Positions 60,001-64,000 of a stretch of 64,000 nt of DNA are shown here, piece by piece; position 1 is the stretch's first letter, and each line of letters opens with the position of its first letter. The translations under genes and the position numbers were made by a program. The notes beneath the pieces were generated by a model that was not told the DNA's origin, made no database searches, and worked only from the letters and a program-made list of their open reading frames with translations. The stretch comes from Drosophila persimilis (Eukaryota; Arthropoda; Insecta; Diptera; Drosophilidae), in assembly GCF_003286085.1 (NCBI RefSeq), contig NW_020825289.1, positions 5,208,001 to 5,272,000 on the forward strand, read 5' to 3'.

Positions 60001-62163
60001 GGCAGTTCCCTGCTGTGGAGCTGGCACACATTTGCCCAGTTCGAGTATACCCTCTTCAAGAGTACAAGCACTGGGGCATTCGCAGCTGCCAAACTCTCAT
60101 TTGAATTACAAATTGGACAACCAATGCACACTATAAAGCAAAATAAGCTAATAAATCGCTTGGGTGGGCGTAAATCTGCATACACGCAACGATTTTGTAG
60201 AGGGGAAGGGTTTGGGGAGAGCGAAGGAGGATGGATAGAAGCAATCCACTTATCCATTCATCCATTCACATAAAATATATAAGCATTTACAGGCCTTTCC
60301 CCACAACCAAGAGTTTTATCCGGACTTATAAGCCCGCCCTCTAAAAAACTTTCCCGCAATTTATGGCCCTGCATAAAAAGTAAATGTAATTTAAATTAAA
60401 AAGCAAAGCCGTTGGAAAAGCACCCAGGACGGGAAAGCGGAGAAAGCCCCCCCACCCACCGAAAGTTTTTTGAAGAATCAGCAAAATGTTTCAAAACTCT
60501 CATTGGCTCTAAGGCTTCTTTTTTCATGTTTTCGTCCTGCTCTTCCATTGAAATGTTTGCAATCTTCAGATGTAATCGCCTTGGGCGCAAGGTCAACTCG
60601 ATAAATGGATGGACTCTGCACGGCACACTCACCTTTTATAAAGTCCACTGCCATCTCTAGGCCGTAGGTGTCCTTGTCGCAGTCGTCCAGCAAATGGGCG
60701 CCCAGGGTGACGTTCGGCAACAATTGCTGCTTGTTCACTTGGTCCAGGGTATACAGCATCGCCTCCAGTGCCTGGATGCCGCCCTGTGGCATGATGGGGC
60801 CACAGGTGATGCTGTCTTCCCGCGAATGCACCATCATGAGGCCGCCCAGGATGACGTCGCCCTCCAGCACGGCCGCATGCTTTACTGGCCACACGGATGT
60901 GGGAGCTGGCGAGGGTGAGGGTGAGGGGGAAGCGGAAGAGGAAGAGGAGCTGCCCACGGAATTGGCCAGGAGCTGCAACATTATACCGGCTCCTCCCAAT
61001 AATCTGGGTGCTGGCACGGTTTTCCCCACTCCCGGGGGGGCTGCTGTCTGAAGCGTTGTTTCTATTGTTGTCAATATCGTCGTTGGATCTGTTTGTTGTG
61101 TTTCGCCCCACGCCGACCCGTCCCCGTCCCCGGCCCCGTCCCCAGTGCCATTTGCATAGCTCTGTGTGGGAGCCAACATCTCCATATTGAATTTGATTCC
61201 AGCCTGGCCAACGTTTTTATTTTCTACATGCGGTGGCACCGCCCTTATTCTTGTTGCTGTCGACATGGGTGTGGGTGTGGGTGTGGGTGTCGTTGGCGCC
61301 ACGCGCTTCCCTTTTATTTCTCTTATTGGAGCTGTTGGTGCTGTTCCAGCTGTAGTTTCATTATATGCTTTCAACATTTCTGTGGCTGGCTGTGGCTCTG
61401 CAGCACCCACTCCTACTACTGCTGCTGCGGCAATTGGTTGCACATTTTCCCCGGATAAAACTGTTGTTTGTAAGGGAATCCCTGCTGACTCTAGTGTCTC
61501 TGTTGCGTCTTGTGCATGCATGACTGGCATCCGTTGTCCCCCGGTCTCTGCGACTGCCTCCACAATTGCTACCGTGGCCTCAGCACTTTCGATTGCCACA
61601 CCTGGCGCTGCTCTCGGTTCTGCTTCTGTAGCACTTTCTGCTGTTGTTGCCGCATCTATCATCATATCCTGCTGCTGGATGCCGAACAAAAAATACTTAG
61701 CAGAAGCTTCGTGTTCTTCGGTTGTAGTGGATACTAGAGTTCCGGTTGCACTTGATGCGGCTGTCGGAAGCATACTTAAGGGTAATTGGCCTGCTGTAGG
61801 TTCTCCCGCGCCTGCTGGTGTCACCTGAAAGACCACGCCCTTCACTTCGGCTGTCACCTGCTGCTCTTCTATGGCTTTTATGGTTTCGGTGGGGGGTGCT
61901 GCTGCTGGCTCCGTTGCAAATTTGGAATTTAAATTGCCGCTTGATGCCGTAGAGGGCAGTGTCGTCCTTGGCATAGCTGTAGTTGCTCCCTCGCCCCATG
62001 GCCCCGCTAGTTGCTCGCCCCCATTAACAGTGTGGCCCAACGCCTGTTGAAGTTTACCGCAGCTCGTCAGCAGCAGCAGCAGCATCAAAAGCGTGGTGGT
62101 GGCGGAGGTGGTGGCTGGGACGGTGGTGTGGCCGCCTCGTGCCTGTTGTATTCTCGCAGCCAT
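9772..62163 (-). CDS. mtt: mangetout (DmX/DmXR), mGluR-like class C GPCR
   Basis: Seven-transmembrane receptor with a Venus-flytrap domain; in D. melanogaster mtt binds L-canavanine and mediates avoidance through Gao. Exon 1 is either 1a (23982-22995) or 1b (62163-60633). Shared exons: 20652-20510, 18957-18787, 18645-18501, 15944-15802, 15342-15234, 15176-15005, 14947-14841, 14266-14117, 14020-13887, 13630-13440, 13154-13020, 12933-12771, 12678-12465, 12380-12229, 10488-10305, 10226-9772. Phases match throughout and the totals are 1251 or 1432 residues. Order: signal peptide, low-complexity leader, ligand-binding domain, Cys-rich domain, 7TM, Thr/Ala-rich tail. Glutamate alpha-amino/carboxyl contacts of mGluRs persist (ASSVTS, FSTS, IPSD, SNYG, GSDGW), but the Arg that binds the side-chain carboxylate is Met (GPIMPQGG), which separates mtt from mGluR. 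The C-terminus QTNL fits a class I PDZ ligand. Confidence 0.92.
10489..12228 (-). other. mtt: mtt intron (1.74 kb)
   Basis: Intron between the TM7-end exon and the first tail exon, donor GTAAGT and acceptor TTACAG. It holds an AG microsatellite at 11973-11996. No nested gene seen. Confidence 0.75.
11973..11996. repeat. (AG)n microsatellite
   Basis: About 12 AG units in an mtt intron. Confidence 0.9.
15343..15801 (-). other. mtt: GC-AG intron of mtt
   Basis: The donor is GAG|GCAAGT. The only nearby GT donor (4 nt later) would break the frame, while the GC donor keeps phase 0 into VEGTLSV. The acceptor is AAAACAG. Confidence 0.8.
15945..18500 (-). other. mtt: mtt intron (2.56 kb)
   Basis: Between the exon ending KPRAR and the one starting GAIIFGSD, donor GTAAGT, acceptor GATAG. 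Contains a TG-rich run near 17135-17167 and a short GCTGGC-type repeat near 17560. No nested gene recognised. Confidence 0.7.
18958..20509 (-). other. mtt: mtt intron (1.55 kb)
   Basis: Between FRIPQ and VSYFSTS, donor GTAAGT, phase 0. Contains the tandem repeat at 19463-19494. Small Cys- or Ser-rich ORFs here lack any family signature. Confidence 0.7.
19463..19494. repeat. GGGCTCA tandem repeat
   Basis: Four and a half near-perfect copies of a 7-bp unit inside an mtt intron. Confidence 0.85.
20653..22994 (-). other. mtt: mtt intron between exon 1a and exon 2
   Basis: 2.34 kb, donor GTAAGC and acceptor TTTGCAG, phase 1. AT-rich with short TG, TC and AGAG runs. No gene seen. Confidence 0.7.
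22995..23982 (-). CDS. mtt: mtt alternative first coding exon 1a
   Basis: 988 nt (329 codons plus 1 base). The ATG at 23982 starts a signal peptide ([17 protein letters not shown], cut about residue 30). A long leader follows with a strongly His-rich stretch (about residues 64-125), which is not part of the conserved receptor fold. From about residue 244 the first ligand-binding unit begins: [56 protein letters not shown]. Donor AAAG|GTAAGC. It cannot be an internal exon of the 1b form because 1b duplicates the same segment and both join exon 2 in the same phase, so it implies a second promoter near 24 kb. Confidence 0.88.
23979..23990 (-). promoter_or_regulatory. Minimal uORF overlapping the exon 1a start
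   Basis: An ATG at 23990 opens a three-codon frame whose TGA (23981-23979) overlaps the main ATG (23982-23980). If it lies in the leader it could damp or couple initiation. A GA-rich stretch (about 24010-24032 on minus) lies just upstream and resembles GAGA-factor sites. Confidence 0.35.
37005..37037. repeat. Short GGTCCC tandem repeat
   Basis: About five degenerate hexamers in the intron. A similar array in the other orientation (GGGACC/GGACCA) is at 53599-53640. Confidence 0.75.
38044..38048. repeat. Target site duplication, left copy (CCAAT)
   Basis: CCAAT directly before the 5' LTR, repeated at 46570-46574 after the 3' LTR. Five bp is the usual BEL/Pao duplication length. Confidence 0.92.
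38049..38415 (+). repeat. 5' LTR of the BEL element
   Basis: 367 bp, begins TGTTCAGG and ends ACAAACA. Same sequence as 46203-46569. Confidence 0.95.
38417..38433 (+). promoter_or_regulatory. Primer binding site, tRNA-Tyr
   Basis: TGGTCCTTCGAGCCGGA starts one base after the 5' LTR. It is complementary to the CCA-bearing 3' end of eukaryotic tRNA-Tyr (acceptor stem CGAAGGA plus CCA), recalled from memory. Confidence 0.8.
38434..39679 (+). other. 5' untranslated leader of the BEL element
   Basis: About 1.25 kb between primer site and gag ATG, rich in short ATs and CATA repeats. No supported ORF. It presumably carries packaging signals. Confidence 0.65.
39680..45124 (+). CDS. BEL/Pao gag-pol polyprotein
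   Basis: One open frame of 1814 codons with no stop or frameshift. Approximate order: Gag (1-425); zinc-knuckle region (426-492: [41 protein letters not shown]); retropepsin-like protease with DPGS at about 550 and IGAD at about 653; reverse transcriptase with YVDD at about 962; RNase H beginning [14 protein letters not shown] at about 1137; integrase with HHCC zinc finger (CKVC about 1479) and the DDE residues in GVDYAGPF (about 1514), HSDNGKTF (about 1579) and GGLWEAGVK (about 1625); C-terminal DUF5641-like region ([14 protein letters not shown]). The ATG at 39680 starts a short basic stretch, and a consensus splice donor lies 14 codons in. All catalytic motifs are intact, so it could be active. 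Confidence 0.95.
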   Translation: MPTGDKKSRKKFKRVSSLSLTHPPSSNGSIATPTSSRPSPTERGPTTSRAHAPRAFEALLLPSVVPRTVPSTMAQSAASSARSKFALAASRLTRFDQKLSAPDASTPTRSLSQVHRDQLRSLWAKVDAEFEACVEAITEVDPEGVADVQGMYDDCYAVYAQCLAELNDQLEPPTVPHTPQLAVQVPTSGGCRLPPCDTEVFSGDYQQWPTFRDLFTAIYIENPRLAPVEKLFHLNKKTSGEAHDIVAQAPLTNEGFASAWSALRERFQNKRLILKAQLKILFSLPQIRTESAAALKELQRAVHKCLTTLNHSEVSTDSIFADGVLVYLISAKLPKTTLELWEQSVTHKSEIPTWHAMDKFLAERYLSLEVTEDGHPGMETQAHSRASLPMSERSKGNPNPFRSQESPVARRVHSFGTTVDPKRRACDLCSKENHPIRVCPQFLQMRPDARSSYIKQKMLCLNCFARGHQIRECQSAHNCNTCGDRHHTLLHRGTPVSSQSVPNSVPLPTPAEAQPSVQNYFASGKRAVLLGTAIINICHLGTNFRARALIDPGSEATFITERLFQIIKLPFRLAQAQVSGLNQTVSAQSKKLCHFSIRSPTKPGLQLDATAYVLPELSGSLPSHPIPQHSLRDLPNLPWADPTFYESSQIDVLIGADILPSILLSGSQTNICGSLLGQETIFGWVLTGPVPNTVQGRVASFSTQISTELETPLDKLLTKFWEVEDIPTKIESESDSYCERNFLRTTSRTPSGKYVVTLPFRDPDHPGSDLGYSRAAALAQFLRNENRLKRNGPLQEQYDTVIQEYLELEHMTEVPPTHGSSTYYLPHHAVFKPESTTTKVRVVFNASSPSTNGVSLNDLLHAGPVLQSDLTLQILKWRYFRYVFNADITKMYRQIWVDPKHTPFQRILFRNKEGLIRDYELKTVTFGVNCAPFLAIRVLQQLASDVQSRFPKASRIIRSFMYVDDVLAGADSTDEARLTIRELQAALSSAGFPLRKWTSNHKAILAGIPSAHRLHTDFLEMEEESTAKTLGIRWKATSDEFFFVPPELAPESSYTKRAVLSQIARLFDPAGWLAPFIVRSKIFMQEIWLQDLGWDDELPSEMRQRWQSFLRSYSALDQIHIPRWVGSRPAVKVEHHGFCDASERAYGAAIYVRIEVDRLVEVQLLTAKTRVAPVKTVSLPRLELCGAVLLSEMAAAILPNMPTASTSCYCWTDSTIVLAWLAKPACHWTTFVANRVTRISQATDIEKWCHVPSEQNPADLASRGVPLQELVENQLWWHGPTWLQKGRDQWPAPVNNSPVMTLEQRTVKAHFALNPAEDFLERFSNLERALRVRAYILRFTKRCRKLATAQKGHLTSGEITEAEKTLILETQRREYPEEYRCLSGKRPTPRSSSILNMNPFLDRHGLIRACGRVAGSEVLRYDERHPIILPYNCQLSRLLAQFTHRITLHGGNQLMVRLIRSKYWIPKVQRLMKGVVNSCKVCVIHKRRLQTQMMGDLPTERSSFSRPFTHTGVDYAGPFEIRNYTGRACLITKGYVCVFVCFSTKAIHLEPTSDLTTEKFLAAFARFVARRGCPQRIHSDNGKTFVGAATLLSSDFLDAFKDSVTDAYSHQRVSWRFIPPGAPHMGGLWEAGVKSFKTLFYKATSTRRYTFEELSTLLAKIEACLNSRPLSPMSDDPTDLLALTPGHFLIGGPLMSTAEPEIKGNLNSIINRWQHLKALNQQFCQRWKEEYLKELHKRTKWQTPTPNLQVGDMVVIKEDNLPSNEWRLGRITSVYPGADDRVRVVDILTARGTLKRPIVKVVLLPVEPRSSIQQ
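39719..39727 (+). promoter_or_regulatory. Candidate splice donor inside gag
   Basis: CGG|GTGAGT, GT at 39722-39723, phase 0 after codon 14. Paired in frame with the acceptor at 45193 it would make a short RNA for the second ORF. Not tested. Confidence 0.45.
45160..45193 (+). promoter_or_regulatory. Candidate branch point and splice acceptor before ORF2
   Basis: CTAAT (45160-45164) matches the Drosophila branch consensus. A pyrimidine-rich stretch follows and ends in TAG at 45191-45193. The next base starts a codon in the ORF2 frame, with no stop before the ORF2 ATG. Confidence 0.5.
45212..46159 (+). CDS. BEL second ORF: zinc-knuckle plus protease-like protein
   Basis: 315 codons, 87 nt after gag-pol and before the 3' LTR, where env genes lie in some elements. 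It has no signal peptide or membrane segment. Instead residues about 22-87 repeat the Cys/His pattern of the element's own Gag ([43 protein letters not shown]). A Ser/Pro/Arg-rich linker and a protease-like domain follow ([14 protein letters not shown] at about 182, [15 protein letters not shown] at about 274, [10 protein letters not shown] at the end). The gag-pol DPGS is DPCT here, so proteolysis is doubtful. Best read as a diverged duplicate of the Gag-C/protease segment. A nucleic-acid-binding or regulatory role is only a guess. Confidence 0.82.
   Translation: MAPRIRASRTTESRRDRGINSYRCRVCRGIHPLRTCHHFLRLSPEKRLRAVLINKYCGNCLAHQHSGQDCRSGGLCRVCGKNHHTLLHIPSSRRPVRSASGASSPSTAPHVKRRPRRPARSASAASSPSTSAHADRRPRLPVSRPVAGPPAPSVDSLLQHRSLILLPTALVVLDTGSKNFETAALIDPCTPVSCIDDSLASAFKLPTTCVGDEKVCTAVIRAKMGDFQLETMLKVEPRVRIRTPIRQLSDSVRARFGDLRLADEQFHRPATISLILGADVYPKVIQPGFLAREDGLPVAQSTVFGWIVSGACTQP
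46188..46202 (+). promoter_or_regulatory. Polypurine tract of the BEL element
   Basis: A-rich/G9 purine run ending in AGGA immediately before the 3' LTR; the plus-strand priming site. Confidence 0.85.
46203..46569 (+). repeat. 3' LTR of the BEL element
   Basis: 367 bp, reads the same as the 5' LTR from TGTTCAGG to ACAAACA. Confidence 0.95.
46570..46574. repeat. Target site duplication, right copy (CCAAT)
   Basis: Matches the five bases before the 5' LTR. Confidence 0.92.
46575..57701 (-). other. mtt: Large mtt intron, BEL element to mini-me repeat
   Basis: About 11 kb. Simple repeats: CCAAC near 49690-49710, TC run at 51070-51088, CA run near 51473-51487, GGGACC hexamers at 53599-53640, CACTGC near 54303-54320. 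Two copies of a 21-bp word (ATAGATTCCACA.AAATGTTA) lie at 57508 and 57663. No protein-like ORF or RNA gene recognised. Confidence 0.5.
53599..53640. repeat. Degenerate GGACCA/GGGACC tandem repeat
   Basis: About seven hexamers with drift from GGACCA to GGGACC. Confidence 0.8.
57702..58760. mobile_element. mini-me/DINE-1-like non-autonomous element
   Basis: Bounded by perfect 13-bp inverted ends: TATACCCGATACT at 57702-57714 and its complement at 58748-58760. It has the hallmark layout of Drosophila mini-me elements: a conserved 5' block, a TATA-rich spot, a GTCY microsatellite (57845-57886) and internal repeats. Three internal units share a core like CCGCCCCCRCAAAGGACG, at about 57986, 58322 and 58463. 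No coding capacity. A hairpin (GAGTTGC with GCAACTC) lies just outside at 58767-58790 and may be the true 3' end, as in Helitron-related families. Confidence 0.78.
57845..57886. repeat. (GTCY)n microsatellite in the mini-me-like element
   Basis: About ten GTCT/GTCC tetranucleotides. Confidence 0.92.
58761..60632 (-). other. mtt: mtt intron adjoining exon 1b
   Basis: Starts at the donor GTGAGT of exon 1b and runs to the mini-me-like element. The ORF at 59730-60257 has no recognisable domain. Nothing else seen. Confidence 0.6.
60633..62163 (-). CDS. mtt: mtt alternative first coding exon 1b
   Basis: 1531 nt (510 codons plus 1 base). The frame is open up to 62310, but the first in-frame ATG is at 62163, so I start there. 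It gives a hydrophobic core ([14 protein letters not shown]) typical of a signal peptide. A 380-residue leader rich in Ala, Thr, Pro and Glu follows, including Thr-Pro repeats and a Ser/Pro run. The ligand-binding unit begins at about residue 425 ([55 protein letters not shown]). Donor AAAG|GTGAGT, same phase as exon 1a. Over the 87-residue core it differs from 1a at about 12 positions, mostly conservative. The intron to exon 2 would be 39,980 bp. Confidence 0.88.
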
Positions 62164-62525
62164 TTCTCCGCAAACTTTTTGGATGTATGACGGATCAGTG
62201 CAACAACGACAGCGCAGGCGCAACCGAGCACGACAGCAGCTGCTGGAACTACGATGGTGAGCGCATTTGTTTTCCGCCTGTTGCCAGTCGTTGCGGGCTG
62301 TAAATTTCAATTAATTTCCGGCGAAAATTCGTCCTGGAACGTAGCTGGGCACTGGCAGCACGCGTTTAATTAAGTCCGAGCTGGAAATTGATGTGGCTGC
62401 TAATTTCCGCCCGGCTTCTGCTGCACGGGGAACGGGTTTATGGCGAGGTCTGGTCCCGGTCTCGGTTTCGGTCTCACACTTTGTTGCGGCCGTAACTGCT
62501 GCACTGTTATTCTTCTGCGGCAGAA
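62164..62525 (-). other. mtt: Probable 5' UTR of mtt exon 1b
   Basis: A good acceptor (CCATTTTTCAG, AG at 62527-62526) suggests the exon begins at 62525, preceded by a non-coding exon outside or farther up the window. A stop (62313-62311) closes the frame upstream of the chosen ATG. Confidence 0.45.
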
Positions 62526-64000
62526 CTGAAAAATGGAACACAAGTGGAAACTTCCGTTAGTGGGGTAGGGAAATTGTACGGCGGGAAAACACAGCAGGGG
62601 AAACGGAGGGGACGTGAATTGTAAATGTACGTACTTAAGCGAATTTAATGAGCAGTAAAAGTGTGCATCAAAATGAGCAGACATTTGTCTGTCTGACTGC
62701 CCCAAAACTCAGAGCTCCCCCGCCGGCTATCCGTGTTGAATTTGCCTTGTTCACACTCCCCCTGACTGCCGCCCCTGCACCCACCAGCCATCCAGCTTAG
62801 AGATGGTGCACGCAAATTAAGGAAGTTGCTTATGGACTTTGAGTGAACGCTCTCCGCATGCAGGTCTTTGGTTACAACTCCCCGAGAAGGAACTTAGCGC
62901 GCATCTTGTGCCCACCGACAAAAAAGTGGTATCGCATACACGGCCTTCCTAGACTGAGGCACTGCCTCTCAGACTAGCTATTCTTTCGAACGCTCCGAGT
63001 AGAACGTGACTTAACAGCACCAAGTATCTCGGGTCTATCCCAGGGACTTCTCAATCTTCATTTGATTTTCTGGTGGAGAGAACGACGAGAGCTTACAAAA
63101 AACTGCATGGTTTTTCCTGAAAAAATGTATTCTTTGTGTGTGCGTGCCTTCTATAACAGACACGTTGAAAGATCGGTTGAAAGCAGAAACCAATTTAAGT
63201 TCCAACAAAATTGCTACACCGATTGCTCTATCCCTCCACACTCGGAATTCCATTCCAGGCTGGACGTAGTAGTAGGTGCGTATGTGGCCATATGCTGGCT
63301 TCTCTACCTTTGTCTATTAGGGATTAGTGCCTGATGTATGCACTGCAGAACAATGGGTTATTTTCCCTATAAATATACTACGCTCTCTCCCATCCCCACG
63401 GAAACGAGTCCCCAAATTGATGAGATTAATTAAGTTTTGGCCTGCATTCCGGTCATCAGACAGGAGGACAACGATGGCGGCGGCAGCAACGTTTTCATTA
63501 GTTACGCTGCACGTAAATTTATGGTCACGTTTCGACAGTTTGGGGCCTCCCCAGCACTCTGCAGCACAACCATTTTGTTCATTTTGCCCGTGCCAGTTGA
63601 CACTTATTTCCAGAGTCCTGTGCCCCAATTCTGTACGACCTTCAGGACGATATACAGCTATTTTCGGGTCAACAATGTTTTGGGGGGAGACCAACTATTT
63701 CCGGCATTCGAGATGAGTGGCGAAATATTAAAGAACCGCCGTCGGCAGCGCCCTCTCGGAAGATGGAATTTTACTCAATATATTAAGCATACGCCACATA
63801 GGCCGCCCCTAAGAGTCGTTAATACAGCGTTTAAAGCTGCCATAAATTGTAATGCCCTTATATTTATTAGATACATATTTCGTCAGCCTTATGGGCGTCC
63901 ATCGAAGGCCCGTTAGAGTGCCCCCAATAGACCGCAGCGACAATGTGGCTAATTGACTTCTTCCAATGTGCTGAAGTGATGCCTTTTCCAGGCCGCCCTG
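62526..64000. other. Region upstream of mtt exon 1b
   Basis: Either an mtt 5' intron or intergenic sequence. Overlapping ORFs at 63327-63916 have no recognisable domain and no splice or promoter support. Nothing else identified. Confidence 0.45.

Noticed and set aside
61093-61828. 220-codon plus ORF rich in Val/Ala opposite exon 1b
   Set aside because: Antisense of the low-complexity leader; no domain or promoter.
62164-62310. 49-residue Cys/Arg-rich extension of mtt exon 1b
   Set aside because: It begins at TTG; the first in-frame ATG is 62163, followed by a good signal peptide.
63327-63916. Overlapping plus ORFs near the window end
   Set aside because: Two frames open at once without recognisable protein signature.

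Overview
This window is insect nuclear DNA, almost certainly from a Drosophila. Genes have short introns with GT..AG ends and TATA-led promoters. There is a cluster of GH13 maltases next to an mGluR-like receptor, and two Drosophila-type repeats are present: a BEL/Pao retrotransposon and a mini-me/DINE-1-like element with a GTCY microsatellite. From memory, the pairing of Mal-A maltases with mangetout (mtt) matches the 44D region of D. melanogaster 2R (Muller element C). The repeat content suggests the obscura group, but that is a weak inference.

Layout. 1-8.3 kb holds three maltase genes: A (+, cut by the window start), B (-) and C (+). B and C are head to head, 438 bp apart, each with a TATA box very close to its ATG. 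All three keep the GH13 catalytic Asp/Glu/Asp and should be secreted or membrane-bound digestive alpha-glucosidases. B and C share a stretch of first-exon coding sequence that is nearly identical even at synonymous sites.

9.6-62.5 kb is essentially one gene on the minus strand, mtt (DmX/DmXR), a class C GPCR related to metabotropic glutamate receptors and known in D. melanogaster as a receptor for the plant amino acid L-canavanine. I traced 16 shared coding exons (9772-20652) and two alternative first coding exons: 1a at 22995-23982 and 1b at 60633-62163. Each first exon has its own signal peptide, a different low-complexity leader, and a duplicated copy of the first 87 residues of the ligand-binding lobe, and each ends in the same splice phase. 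The two spliced frames add up exactly to 1251 and 1432 codons plus stop. The last exon ends in a TAA that is followed in frame by 63 codons of Gln-rich, protein-like sequence.

38049-46569 is a complete BEL/Pao element, antisense to mtt, in the intron between exons 1b and 1a. It has apparently identical 367-bp LTRs, a CCAAT target duplication, a tRNA-Tyr primer site, an open 1814-codon gag-pol and a second ORF. The second ORF lies where an env gene would be, but it encodes a diverged copy of the element's own zinc-knuckle/protease segment. Good splice signals could produce it from a subgenomic RNA. 57702-58760 is a mini-me/DINE-1-like repeat with 13-bp inverted ends. The rest of the large intron shows only simple repeats and small unsupported ORFs.
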